Shown: positions 16,862-25,544, counted from the stretch's first letter. The stretch is 43,317 bases of DNA from Clostridium sp. CAG:964 (GCA_000435335.1 FR891332.1:1-43317); one strand, 5' to 3'. Program-made: numbers and translations. Notes: a model not told the origin generated them from the letters alone.

Positions 16862-18079
16862 ATGATGATTTTGGTTATTAATGCAGGCAGCTCATCACTG
16901 AAATACCAGCTGTTTGATATGGAGCACGAAACAATGCTTTGCAAGGGTAACTGTGAAAGAATAGGCCTTGATAAAAGCTTTATAGGTCATAAAACTTATA
17001 ACGGCAGACAAACACAAAGGGAAGTTGTTATGAAAGACCACAAGGACGCATTTATGCAGGTTAATGAAATGCTGACAGATCCTGAGTACGGCGTTATAGG
17101 CAGTACATCAGAGATTACGGCCGTAGGCCACAGAGTAGTGCAGGGCGGTGCCCGTTTCAGCAAAAGTGAGCTTGTAACAGACAAGGTTATAGAGGGCATT
17201 AAGGCACTTATTCCTCTTGCACCGCTGCATAATAAAGGACATGTTCAGGCTATAGAGGCTTGCATTGAAGTGTTTGGCGATAAGGTTCCGCAGGTTGTAG
17301 TATTTGACACGGCCTTTCATGCTACAATGCCGCCAAAAGCATATATATACCCAATTCCTTATGAATATTATGAGAATTATAAAATACGCCGTTACGGCTT
17401 CCACGGTACATCTCACCGTTATGTAAGCAACCGCTGGTCAAAGATTACAGGCAAGTCTCTGACAGGCACAAAAATGATTACCTGTCACTTGGGCAACGGC
17501 TCGTCTATAACAGCTATTAACGACGGCAAGGTTATAGACACAAGTATGGGACTTACTCCTTTGGACGGCTTTATGATGGGCTCACGCTGTGGTACGCTTG
17601 ACCCGTCTGTTGTTACATACATTGAGGAAAAGGAAAACCTTTCACCTGAGGAAATGAGCAATATCTTAAATAAAAAGTCAGGCTTGCTTGGTATTTCAGG
17701 CATTTCCTCAGACGACAGAGATGTTACAAAGGCTGCCGCAGAGGGTAACGAAAGAGCTATTTTAGCCCACGAAATTTTAAGATATGAAATAGCAAAGTTT
17801 ATCGGCGGCTACTATGTTGCCCTTGGCGGTTGTGATGTTATAATATTCACAGCGGGCTTGGGCGAAAACCAATCTCACCATCGCCAGGCTATTTGTGAGC
17901 AGCTTGCATGCTTAGGGGTAAAGCTTGACCCGGAGCTTAACAATAAAATGGTTCTTGGCAAGGAGGGTAAAATCTCGGCTGAGGACAGCAAGGTTGAGGT
18001 TTATGTAATTCCAACCAATGAGGAGCTTGTTATAGCAAGAGATACCCGTGACATTGTAAATAAATTAAACAATAAGTAA
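16862..18079 (+). CDS. ackA: Acetate kinase
   Basis: A 405-residue acetokinase that interconverts acetyl phosphate plus ADP with acetate plus ATP, the energy-yielding last step of acetate fermentation. It has full length and both family signatures: NAGSSSLKYQLF at the N-terminus and YGFHGTSHRYV near residue 180, plus HLGNGSS and GLGEN. ATG is doubled at 16862 and 16865, and AAGGAG lies upstream of both; either could start. Phosphotransacetylase is not adjacent in this window, which departs from the common pta-ackA pairing. Followed by a strong terminator. Confidence 0.97.
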   Translation: MMILVINAGSSSLKYQLFDMEHETMLCKGNCERIGLDKSFIGHKTYNGRQTQREVVMKDHKDAFMQVNEMLTDPEYGVIGSTSEITAVGHRVVQGGARFSKSELVTDKVIEGIKALIPLAPLHNKGHVQAIEACIEVFGDKVPQVVVFDTAFHATMPPKAYIYPIPYEYYENYKIRRYGFHGTSHRYVSNRWSKITGKSLTGTKMITCHLGNGSSITAINDGKVIDTSMGLTPLDGFMMGSRCGTLDPSVVTYIEEKENLSPEEMSNILNKKSGLLGISGISSDDRDVTKAAAEGNERAILAHEILRYEIAKFIGGYYVALGGCDVIIFTAGLGENQSHHRQAICEQLACLGVKLDPELNNKMVLGKEGKISAEDSKVEVYVIPTNEELVIARDTRDIVNKLNNK

Positions 18080-18100
18080 TTTATAATATGTTGACCATAC

Positions 18101-18154
18101 AAAGCACCCTGTACTTTCAACACTTGTGTGAAGAAGGTACGGGGTGCTTTGTTT
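18101..18154 (+). terminator. Terminator of ackA
   Basis: AAAGCACCCTGTACTTT (18101-18117) pairs with AAGGTACGGGGTGCTTT (18134-18150) through a 17-bp stem with G-U pairs, followed by GTTTT. Confidence 0.75.
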
Positions 18155-18172
18155 TGGCTTTGGGTGCAAAAA

Positions 18173-18199
18173 TACCCGCTTACACAAGGTAAGCGGGTA
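18173..18199 (-). terminator. Terminator of the ispH-rpsA operon
   Basis: A perfect 11-bp stem, TACCCGCTTAC with GTAAGCGGGTA, and a 5-base loop. On the minus strand it follows the fusion gene's stop by 40 bases and is trailed by TTTTTGC. Confidence 0.7.
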
Positions 18200-18238
18200 T
18201 AATATTTAACTGATTATGTAGGGTAGGGGCAAGTAAAA

Positions 18239-20227
18239 TTACTCAGCCTCTGCTTCAGCAGCTTCCTCGTTTTCTGCTGCTTCCTCTGCATCGTCGTTGT
18301 TATCCTGAAGCAAAGCTCTGATTGACAGGCTAACTCTCTTCTTGTCGAAGTCGATAGCTGTAATCTTAGCCATTACCTTCTGACCGATTGAAAGCTCGTC
18401 CTGTGGCTTTTCAATTCTGCGGTCAGCAATCTGTGAAATGTGGATAAGACCGTCAATACCAGGAATAATCTTAGCAAATGCACCAAACTGTGTAAGACCG
18501 ACAATTTCAACCTCTACAACACTGCCCTCAGGGTAGTTGTTCTTTAGGATTTCCCAAGGGTTGTCCTCTGCCTTTTTGTAGCCAAGAGAAATGTTGTGCT
18601 TTTCTGTGTCAATATCCTTTACATATACCTCTACAGTGTCGCCAACATTAACAACCTCTGACGGGTGCTTAATTCTGTTCCAAGAAAGCTCAGAAATATG
18701 AATCATACCGTCAACACCGCCAATGTCAACAAAAGCGCCGTAGCTTGTAAGTGACTTAACTGTACCTGTGTAAGTCTTGCCAACCTCACAGTTTTTCCAG
18801 AATTCTTCTCTTGCCTTGTTCTTTTCTTCGTTTAGTACAGAACGGATAGAGCCTACAGCTCTTCTTCTGCGGTCGTTTACATCAATAATTCTGAAGCTTA
18901 CTTCTTTCTTTAGTAGGCCCTCAGTAGACTCGTTTCTTGATGCAGTAGCCTGAGACGCAGGAATAAATACCTTAACACCGTTTGTAACAGCAATAACGCC
19001 ACCGTTGTTGATCTCTGTAACAACACCTGTTAGGACCTCCTTAGACTCAAGAGCCTCTTTAATAACATCCCAACCCTTTTGAGCATCTACACGCTTTTTA
19101 GAAAGCATAATTGTACCCTCTTGGTCGTTGGTACGCATAATTAAAAGGTCAAGTGTGTCGCCAACCTTTACAAGATCTTCAATCTTGGCATTCGGATCGT
19201 CTGTAAGCTCACTCAGCTTAACAACGCCGGCTTGTTTTCTGCCAACATCAACAAAAATCTCGTTTGGTGTTATTCTCTCGACTACGCCTTTTACCCTCCC
19301 GTCTGTATTAAAGCTTTGCATATGCTCCTCTAGCATTGACGCAAAGTCCTGTTCTTGCTCTTCACTGGAATTTACTTGATTCTCTGCCATTGTATCCAGT
19401 ACCTCCTTTATTATCCTAGCAGGTGCAGAAGCACCAGCTGTAACGCCAATATTACAAGCAGAAGATAGGTCAATATCCTTCAGCTCCTTATAGGTTTCAA
19501 CCAAATAGGTATTTTTACATACTCTGCTGCAAATGTCATAAAGCTTGCAGGTGTTGGAGCTGGTTTTATCGCCAATAACTATCATTAGATCCGACCTTTC
19601 AGCCAGAATCCTTGCTTCTTCTTGCCTTTCTGCCGTTGCATTACATATTGTATCAAAAATTACTGCGTTTGTACATAGTTTTTTGATAACTTTTAAACTT
19701 TTTTTCCATTCTGAAACATCAAAAGTCGTTTGTGCCACCACTGTAAGGGGGTTAGTCTTTAGCCTTGGGGTGGTTTCTATAAGCTTTTCAGCTTCTTGGT
19801 GGTTTTTTACTGCAAAAAACTCACCGCAGCAGTGTCCTTCTATGCCCTTAACCTCCGGGTGGTTTTTGTCGCCTATTATTAAAACAACAGAATTTTCTCT
19901 GCCTGCCTTTGCCACGGTTTTGTGTATTTTTGACACAAAGGGGCAGGTGGCGTCGGAATAGTTCAAATTCAGGCTGTGAATCTCATCGTATACGCTTTGA
20001 GGTACACCGTGAGAACGAATTACCACCGTATAGCCGGACGGTACCTCCTTAGGCGTGTTGGCTATTATAACGCCCTTTTGCTCAAGCTCTCTTACCATTT
20101 CGCTGTTGTGGATAATAGGGCCGAGGGTGCATACCCTTTGCTTTTCGGACAGGCTGTAAACCATATTTACCGCTCTGTCTACTCCAAAGCAAAAGCCGGC
20201 GGTTTTTGCCAGAGTTATTTTTCTCAT
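18239..20227 (-). CDS. ispH: IspH (HMBPP reductase) fused to four S1 RNA-binding domains
   Basis: A 662-residue bifunctional protein. Residues 1-280 are 4-hydroxy-3-methylbut-2-enyl diphosphate reductase, the last step of the MEP isoprenoid pathway, with the three iron-sulfur ligands Cys13, Cys95 and Cys195. Residues about 308-640 hold four S1 domains; the third and fourth have the canonical GAFVDIGGVDGMIHISEL and GAFAKIIPGIDGLIHIS cores, while the first two are divergent, as in ribosomal protein S1. The tail is Glu/Ala-rich. This fusion is known from many Clostridia, so it is not a frameshift. Stop and start codons are clean. Last gene of its operon. Confidence 0.95.
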   Translation of the reverse strand: MRKITLAKTAGFCFGVDRAVNMVYSLSEKQRVCTLGPIIHNSEMVRELEQKGVIIANTPKEVPSGYTVVIRSHGVPQSVYDEIHSLNLNYSDATCPFVSKIHKTVAKAGRENSVVLIIGDKNHPEVKGIEGHCCGEFFAVKNHQEAEKLIETTPRLKTNPLTVVAQTTFDVSEWKKSLKVIKKLCTNAVIFDTICNATAERQEEARILAERSDLMIVIGDKTSSNTCKLYDICSRVCKNTYLVETYKELKDIDLSSACNIGVTAGASAPARIIKEVLDTMAENQVNSSEEQEQDFASMLEEHMQSFNTDGRVKGVVERITPNEIFVDVGRKQAGVVKLSELTDDPNAKIEDLVKVGDTLDLLIMRTNDQEGTIMLSKKRVDAQKGWDVIKEALESKEVLTGVVTEINNGGVIAVTNGVKVFIPASQATASRNESTEGLLKKEVSFRIIDVNDRRRRAVGSIRSVLNEEKNKAREEFWKNCEVGKTYTGTVKSLTSYGAFVDIGGVDGMIHISELSWNRIKHPSEVVNVGDTVEVYVKDIDTEKHNISLGYKKAEDNPWEILKNNYPEGSVVEVEIVGLTQFGAFAKIIPGIDGLIHISQIADRRIEKPQDELSIGQKVMAKITAIDFDKKRVSLSIRALLQDNNDDAEEAAENEEAAEAEAE

Positions 20228-20242
20228 TTTATCACCATTTTA

Positions 20243-20866
20243 TTAAAATTCTTCTGTAGAACGCATTTCCTCAAGCTGCTCCATTATTTTTTTTGCGGCG
20301 TTTCTAAGCTCCCGTGGACTGCCCGTAGTAATGCCAAGCTCCTTTGGGGTAATAGGCTCTCCAAAGGATACCCTTGTTTTTCTAAACATTTTCATAAGCT
20401 TTTTTTCAGGGGTAATGCACGCCGGTACTATAGGTGTGTTAGTAGCGTAGGCTATAAGCATTGCACCTGAACGGGGACGCAAAAATTCACCGGTTTTTGA
20501 ACGCTTTCCCTCGAGGAATATTGTCATAACACCGCCGTTTTTAAGTATATCCTCACCGGTGGTTATTGCCTCCTGCTCAACGCCGGCTCCTCTTACTACA
20601 GGGAAGGCTCCCAGTGCCGTTATCAGCTTGGCAAAAAGCTTGTTTTTAAAAAGCTCTGATTTCGCCATAAACCGCAGCCTGCGGTTTCGTTGTCCCATAC
20701 CGAGTAAAAGGGGGTCAAGATAAGAAAGGTGGTTGGAGGCAATAATATATGCACCCTCCTTTGGTATATTATTTTTATTTCTGAACTTTACTCTGTAAAG
20801 AAGTGAAATTACAGGTGACGCTACCGTACCTGCCAAAGAGTAAAGCCACGCTTTTTGACCTGCCAT
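20243..20866 (-). CDS. plsC: 1-acyl-sn-glycerol-3-phosphate acyltransferase (PlsC family)
   Basis: A 207-residue membrane-associated acyltransferase that adds the second acyl chain in phosphatidic acid synthesis. It has the HX4D catalytic motif at His46-Asp51 (NHLSYLD). The usual FPEGTRS substrate-binding motif is altered to FLEGKRS (residues 117-123), losing Pro and Thr but keeping Glu119, Gly120 and Arg122. One N-terminal hydrophobic segment. CGGAGG precedes the ATG. It lies 16 bases after cmk and before ispH-rpsA, a gene order seen in other Clostridia. Confidence 0.9.
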   Translation of the reverse strand: MAGQKAWLYSLAGTVASPVISLLYRVKFRNKNNIPKEGAYIIASNHLSYLDPLLLGMGQRNRRLRFMAKSELFKNKLFAKLITALGAFPVVRGAGVEQEAITTGEDILKNGGVMTIFLEGKRSKTGEFLRPRSGAMLIAYATNTPIVPACITPEKKLMKMFRKTRVSFGEPITPKELGITTGSPRELRNAAKKIMEQLEEMRSTEEF

Positions 20867-20882
20867 AAAAAGCCTCCGAAAT

Positions 20883-21551
20883 TTACTTTATTTTGCTGTT
20901 TACTACAGCCGTTATTTTTTCAACAGATTGTTCAAGAGTATCGTCAGAGGTGTCAACAATTACAGAATCCTCAGCTGGCTTCAGCGGAGCGACGGCTCTG
21001 TGAGAGTCGTTGTAGTCACGCTGCTGTATGTCGGCAAGAATCTGCTCGTAGCTTTCCTTCGTATTGCCGGCTGCCAAATAATCCTTATATCTTCTTTTTG
21101 CCCTGCACTGTGCAGAGGCTGTCAGAAATATTTTCACCTGTGCCTGCGGCAGAACAACGGTGCCAATATCTCTGCCGTCCATTATTACATTATTTTCTCT
21201 TGCAAGTCCTCTTTGAAGCTCCAAGAGAAAATCACGCACAGCGGCAATGGCAGATACCTTTGACGCCATCATAGAAACCTCTGTGGTTCTTATTTTGTCG
21301 GAAACATCCTGCGAATTTAAGAAAACTCTTTGCTCGCCGTCAATGAACTTAATTTCTACCTTAGTATTGCTTAAAAGCTCGTTTATTTCTGCCTCGTTGT
21401 CTGTATTTGTACCGCTGTTAATTGCATTAAGCGCTATTGAACGGTAAAGTGCGCCTGTGTCTACATAAATATACTCAAGCTGCTTTGCCACAGCCTTGGC
21501 TATGGTGCTTTTGCCTGCTCCGGCAGGCCCGTCTATTGCTATTGAAATCAT
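20883..21551 (-). CDS. cmk: Cytidylate kinase
   Basis: A 222-residue CMP/dCMP kinase. P-loop GPAGAGKST lies at residues 8-16. The family marks are YVDTGALYR after it, the DGRDIGTVVLP segment and AQCRAKRRY in the lid. The length is normal for bacterial Cmk. It supplies CDP for nucleic acids, and CTP consumed here by lipid and surface-polymer synthesis. Located between the BaiN/YhiN flavoprotein and plsC; spacing of about 20 bases on both sides implies one transcript. Confidence 0.95.
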   Translation of the reverse strand: MISIAIDGPAGAGKSTIAKAVAKQLEYIYVDTGALYRSIALNAINSGTNTDNEAEINELLSNTKVEIKFIDGEQRVFLNSQDVSDKIRTTEVSMMASKVSAIAAVRDFLLELQRGLARENNVIMDGRDIGTVVLPQAQVKIFLTASAQCRAKRRYKDYLAAGNTKESYEQILADIQQRDYNDSHRAVAPLKPAEDSVIVDTSDDTLEQSVEKITAVVNSKIK

Positions 21552-21570
21552 ATTTTCACCTGCTTAATTT

Positions 21571-22824
21571 TTAATAATCATAAGGGCTGTATGCACAGCT
21601 GGTGCCCGCAAGGTAGCCTGTTGAAAAGGCTATTTGCAGGTTAAAGCCGCCTGTGTAGGCGTCTGCGTCAATTACCTCGCCCGCAAAGTAAAGCCCCTTG
21701 CAAAGCTTGGATTCCATAGTTTTTGGGTTTATTTCCTTGGTGCTTACACCGCCCGAGGTTACTATGGCCTCCTCAATAGGGCGAAAGCCCTTTATATTTA
21801 TTGTAAAATTCTTTATTGCATTTGCCAGTGCACAACGCTGCTCTTTTGTAACGGAGTTGCATTTTGTTTCAAAAGGAATACCCGCTTTTCTGATAACTGT
21901 AGGTATTATTTTTGACGGCAGCAGCTTGTTAAGCGAGTTTTGAATATCCTTATTGATAAACATTTCAAAGTCACGCAAAATTCTTGCGTCAAGCTGCTTT
22001 TCTGTCAGTGCCGGTTTAAGGTCAACAGATAAATAATAATTATCCGCCTGCTTGTGTGCAAGGTGGGCAGAGGCGCTTAGTATAATAGGGCCGCTTACCC
22101 CAAAGTGGGTAAACAGCATTTCGCCAAAGTCCTTGTAAATTTCCTTGTGGCTTTCCTTTGAACGCACTGTAAGGGATACATTCCTAAGGGAAAGTCCCTG
22201 CAGCTCCTTGCACCAAGTGTCAGAGGATACTATAGGTACAAGAGAGGGCTTTGGCTCTACAATAGTATGACCGGCCTGCTTTGCAAGAAGGTACCCTGTA
22301 CCGGTAGAGCCTGTAAGAGGGTAGGATTTGCCCCCTGTAGCTATAACAACGCTGTCACAATAGTATTTTCCCCCCGATGCGGTTTTTACACCGTATACAG
22401 CACCGTTTTTTACCATAAGGGCTTCGGCTTCGTCGTTAATCAGCTTACAGGTGCTTTGGTCTATAAAACGGTGCAGAGCGTCTACAATATCTACCGCCTT
22501 GTCAGAAACAGGAAAAACCCTGTTGCCACGCTCTGTTTTTAGAGGAACACCGTTTCTCTCAAAAAAATCCATTGTATCCTGTGTGGAAAAGCTGTTAATG
22601 GCACTGTATAAAAACCTGCCGTTTGTAGGCACATTTGCTATAAACGCCGAGCTGTCGCAGTTATTTGTAACATTACAGCGGCCCTTGCCTGTTATCATAA
22701 CCTTTCTGCCTACACGGCTGTTTTTTTCAATTATAATAACATCGCCGCCGCACAATGCGGCGTTGCCGGCACACATCATACCGGCGGCACCTGCACCTAT
22801 TACTATTACCTTTTTGGGCGTCAT
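21571..22824 (-). CDS. FAD-dependent oxidoreductase, BaiN/YhiN (HI0933) family
   Basis: A 417-residue flavoprotein. The dinucleotide-binding motif GAGAAGMMCAG starts at residue 9, GKGRCNVTN follows, VIATGGKSYPLTGSTG lies in the middle, and FAGEVIDADAYTGGFNLQ at the C-terminus completes the FAD site; these are all signatures of the HI0933 family. BaiN of Clostridium scindens has been linked to bile-acid reduction, but most members have no proven substrate, and the location in a housekeeping operon argues against a bile-specific role here. Its ATG overlaps the stop of the upstream RpiR gene by four bases (ATGA), so translation is coupled. Confidence 0.9.
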   Translation of the reverse strand: MTPKKVIVIGAGAAGMMCAGNAALCGGDVIIIEKNSRVGRKVMITGKGRCNVTNNCDSSAFIANVPTNGRFLYSAINSFSTQDTMDFFERNGVPLKTERGNRVFPVSDKAVDIVDALHRFIDQSTCKLINDEAEALMVKNGAVYGVKTASGGKYYCDSVVIATGGKSYPLTGSTGTGYLLAKQAGHTIVEPKPSLVPIVSSDTWCKELQGLSLRNVSLTVRSKESHKEIYKDFGEMLFTHFGVSGPIILSASAHLAHKQADNYYLSVDLKPALTEKQLDARILRDFEMFINKDIQNSLNKLLPSKIIPTVIRKAGIPFETKCNSVTKEQRCALANAIKNFTINIKGFRPIEEAIVTSGGVSTKEINPKTMESKLCKGLYFAGEVIDADAYTGGFNLQIAFSTGYLAGTSCAYSPYDY

Positions 22825-23732
22825 TTGCCTTCCTCCGTATTATTCTGTGACGCTATGTCTACTTCAAGCTCGTTAGGGTCCTTGTTGTAAACGCCGTAGT
22901 TGTACCAAGCCCTTTCAAGGTCTTTAAAGGTAGCTACAACATCGTCCTTTTTCTCTATTACAGTTGCTACTACAAGAGCGTTAATAAGGCTTAGAGGTGC
23001 AACCAATGAGTCTACTATGGTTGCCATACCGCTTCTTGCCAGTAAAACATATGTGGCTGTTTGTGCAATAGGGGAGTTCATACTGTCTGTTAAGCCTATT
23101 ACAACAGCACCCTTGTCCATAGCGAATTTCATAGCTGTTGAGGTGTGGTGAGAGTAGCGTGGAAAGCTTATGCCTATCATAACATCACCCTCGCCGATTC
23201 TGTTAAACTCCTCGTAAATTCTTGCCTTGTCGGCAGTGGAAACTACCTTTACATTTCCGAAAATCAGGTTTAGATAGTAGCCCAAAAAGCTGCCTAAGGC
23301 TGATGAGCTGCGAAGTGCATATATATATATTGTTTTTGCCTCTGAAATGGCTTTGACTGATTTTTTAAAATCTTTATGAGAGGTTTCTTCTATAGTTTGC
23401 TTAATATTGTCAATATCACTGCTAAGCACATGCTCTATAACGCTGCCGTTGCCTATTCTGCTTTGGCTAACCTCAATACGCTGAAGCGATGTAAGCTTAT
23501 CTCTTATCATTTCCTGCATAGCCTGCTGCATTTTAGGGTAGCCGCTGTAGCCCAGCTCGGTTGCAAAGCGTACCACCGTAGATTCACTTACGCCCACAGT
23601 TTCACCCAGCCTTGCAGCTGTCATAAAGGCTGCCTTGCCGTACTCTGTTTGAATATAATTTGCAATTAATTTTTGTCCTTTTGAAAGCTTTGGCATTAAA
23701 GACTCTATTCTTGTTAATAACGAGTCAACCAT
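22821..23732 (-). CDS. MurR/RpiR-family transcriptional regulator
   Basis: A 303-residue regulator. The N-terminal helix-turn-helix (about residues 1-80, with VSESTVVRFATELGYSGYP as the recognition part) is followed by a SIS sugar-phosphate-binding domain (about 120-260). Family members sense phosphosugars and control sugar or amino-sugar genes. Here it is the first gene of a transcript with yhiN, cmk, plsC and ispH-rpsA, with a 4-base overlap to the next gene. The start at 23732 lies behind GGAGGTG. It may regulate its own operon; a 12-bp palindrome just upstream is a candidate operator. Confidence 0.9.
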   Translation of the reverse strand: MVDSLLTRIESLMPKLSKGQKLIANYIQTEYGKAAFMTAARLGETVGVSESTVVRFATELGYSGYPKMQQAMQEMIRDKLTSLQRIEVSQSRIGNGSVIEHVLSSDIDNIKQTIEETSHKDFKKSVKAISEAKTIYIYALRSSSALGSFLGYYLNLIFGNVKVVSTADKARIYEEFNRIGEGDVMIGISFPRYSHHTSTAMKFAMDKGAVVIGLTDSMNSPIAQTATYVLLARSGMATIVDSLVAPLSLINALVVATVIEKKDDVVATFKDLERAWYNYGVYNKDPNELEVDIASQNNTEEGK

Positions 23733-23751
23733 CTGAACACCTCCGAATGCA

Positions 23752-23763
23752 TTAGTATACTAA
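23752..23763. promoter_or_regulatory. Palindrome upstream of the RpiR gene; possible operator
   Basis: TTAGTATACTAA is a perfect 12-bp palindrome 20 bases before the regulator's start, flanked by imperfect TGCA/TGCA half-sites. It includes TATACT on the minus strand, which could serve as the -10 element. Autoregulation is inferred only from position. Confidence 0.4.
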
Positions 23764-23925
23764 CTGCATAGTACATACCTACACTAAGTTTAATACCTGC
23801 CGCCATAAAAATCAAGCAGGAAAAAATTTTTTACTTGCAAAATTAATATATTTTTCACTTTTGCCCTTAAGTTAGTGTGAATCGGATAAGGTATGCTGTA
23901 ATTACCGTTATAATCCAAATGTTTA

Positions 23926-23954
23926 TTGCAAGAATTGATATGTTATGCTATTAT
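23926..23954 (+). promoter_or_regulatory. Candidate promoter of hisH-hisF
   Basis: TTGCAA (23926-23931), a 17-base spacer and TATTAT (23949-23954), 37 bases before the hisH ATG. Confidence 0.5.
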
Positions 23955-23990
23955 TTACATATATTCTCAATGGGGAAAGGAAGAGTAAAA

Positions 23991-24620
23991 ATGATTGCTG
24001 TAATTGACTATGGTGCAGGAAATTTGCAAAGCGTGGTTAAGGCACTGAATTATATTGACTGTAAATGTGAAATTACCAATAATATAGAAACTATACTGAA
24101 TGCCGACGGTGCAATATTGCCCGGAGTAGGCTCTTTTGAGGACGCAATGAATTGTATGCGTTCCTGTAATGCGGATAAGGCTGTAAAGGATTTTGTTGCA
24201 ACGGGAAAGCCTTTTTTAGGAATTTGTTTGGGTCTGCAGTTGTTGTTTCCGGCCAGTGAGGAAAGCCCTAATGCCGAGGGCTTGTCGTTGCTTGAGGGTG
24301 CTGTTACAAGAATACCTAATGACGGCGGTAAGCTGAAAATACCGCATATGGGCTGGAATTCCCTTAATATTAAAAAAGGGGACGGCCTTTTTAGGGGAAT
24401 AGAGGGCAGTCCGTATGTATATTTTGTACACTCGTATTTTTTAAAGGCTAAAAATCCGGAGATTGTGTCGTCACAAACAGAGTACGGAACAACCATAGAC
24501 GCTTCTGTAAGCTGTAAAAACATTATGGCAACCCAGTTTCATCCGGAAAAAAGCGGCAAGGTTGGCTTGCAGATGCTGAAAAACTTTGCCGATATGGCAA
24601 ATGGAAAGGTTGTGCTGTGA
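23991..24620 (+). CDS. hisH: Imidazole glycerol phosphate synthase, glutaminase subunit
   Basis: A 209-residue class-I glutamine amidotransferase that supplies ammonia to HisF. The triad is Cys79 (GICLGLQ), His184 and Glu186 (QFHPEKSG), with DYGAGNLQSV at the start. The ATG at 23991 lies behind AAAGGAAG; an in-frame upstream extension of 38 residues has no family similarity and is excluded. The gene is separated from hisF by one base, so the two subunits are translated together. No other his gene is in the window. Confidence 0.95.
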   Translation: MIAVIDYGAGNLQSVVKALNYIDCKCEITNNIETILNADGAILPGVGSFEDAMNCMRSCNADKAVKDFVATGKPFLGICLGLQLLFPASEESPNAEGLSLLEGAVTRIPNDGGKLKIPHMGWNSLNIKKGDGLFRGIEGSPYVYFVHSYFLKAKNPEIVSSQTEYGTTIDASVSCKNIMATQFHPEKSGKVGLQMLKNFADMANGKVVL

Positions 24621-24621
24621 A

Positions 24622-25377
24622 ATGTATGCTAAAAGAATTATACCATGCTTAGATGTAAAAAACGGCAGAGTGGTTAAGGGTACAAGCTTTGTTAATTTAA
24701 GAGATGCAGGCGACCCTGTAGAATGTGCTGTGGAGTATGACAAGCAGGGGGCAGACGAGCTGGTTCTGCTTGATATTACCGCATCGTCAGACGCCAGAAA
24801 TATTATGACAGATATTGTAAGCCGTGTTGCAAACAGTATTTTTATTCCGTTTACCGTTGGCGGCGGAATAAGAACCGTTGATGATTTTACACAGCTTCTG
24901 CGTGCAGGTGCGGATAAGGTAAGTGTAAATTCTGCCGCAATAAAAAGACCTGATATTATTAACGAGGCGGCTTATAAGTTCGGCAGTCAGTGCGTAGTTG
25001 CCGCTATTGACGCAAAGCGTAAGGACGGAAGCTGGGAGGTTTATATAAACGGCGGCAGAGTGCCTATGGGCATTGACGCTGTTGAGTGGGCAAGAGAGGC
25101 AGAAAAAAGGGGAGCAGGAGAAATTTTGCTTACCAGTATGGACTGTGACGGTCAAAAGCAGGGCTATGATTTGGAGCTGACACGGGCAGTTTCCGAAAGC
25201 GTGGGAATACCGGTAATAGCCTCAGGCGGTGCAGGGGCGTTGGAGCATTTTAAAGACGCCTTTACCCTAGGTAAAGCTGACGCAGTGCTTGCCGCATCAC
25301 TTTTCCATTTTGGCGAAATTCCCATACCTGTTTTAAAGGAGTATCTGCACAAGGAAAATATTCCTGTAAGACTGTAA
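24622..25377 (+). CDS. hisF: Imidazole glycerol phosphate synthase, cyclase subunit
   Basis: A 251-residue TIM-barrel enzyme of histidine synthesis. It has the two catalytic aspartates at the expected sites, Asp11 (CLDVKNGRVVKG) and one near residue 130 (AIDAKR). Both phosphate loops are present (GGGIR and ASGGAG). It closes the imidazole ring to form imidazole glycerol phosphate and the purine by-product AICAR, using ammonia from HisH. The start at 24622 was chosen because MYAKRIIPCLD is the normal N-terminus; a longer frame overlapping hisH is a false extension. Two hairpins follow. Confidence 0.95.
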   Translation: MYAKRIIPCLDVKNGRVVKGTSFVNLRDAGDPVECAVEYDKQGADELVLLDITASSDARNIMTDIVSRVANSIFIPFTVGGGIRTVDDFTQLLRAGADKVSVNSAAIKRPDIINEAAYKFGSQCVVAAIDAKRKDGSWEVYINGGRVPMGIDAVEWAREAEKRGAGEILLTSMDCDGQKQGYDLELTRAVSESVGIPVIASGGAGALEHFKDAFTLGKADAVLAASLFHFGEIPIPVLKEYLHKENIPVRL

Positions 25378-25448
25378 AATTAATGCAGGCTGAAAGGTCG
25401 CAGTTAAACTGCGGCACAATTTTAAAATTGGCAAATACAATGCAATTA

Positions 25449-25496
25449 ATGCAGGGGCACAGCTTTTGTTACGGCTGTACCCCTGCATATTTTTTG
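25449..25496 (+). terminator. Terminator of hisH-hisF
   Basis: A 15-bp stem with one mismatch, ATGCAGGGGCACAGC (25449-25463) with GCTGTACCCCTGCAT (25474-25488), followed by ATTTTTT. Confidence 0.8.
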
Positions 25497-25506
25497 CATT
25501 AATTTA

Positions 25507-25544
25507 AAAAGCGGAGCTGTTATAAAAATCAGCTCCGCTTTTGT
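25507..25544. terminator. Second terminator, bidirectional, before the FUSC gene end
   Basis: AAAAGCGGAGCT (25507-25518) pairs perfectly with AGCTCCGCTTTT (25531-25542). The A and T runs on both arms suit termination in both directions. Confidence 0.75.
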
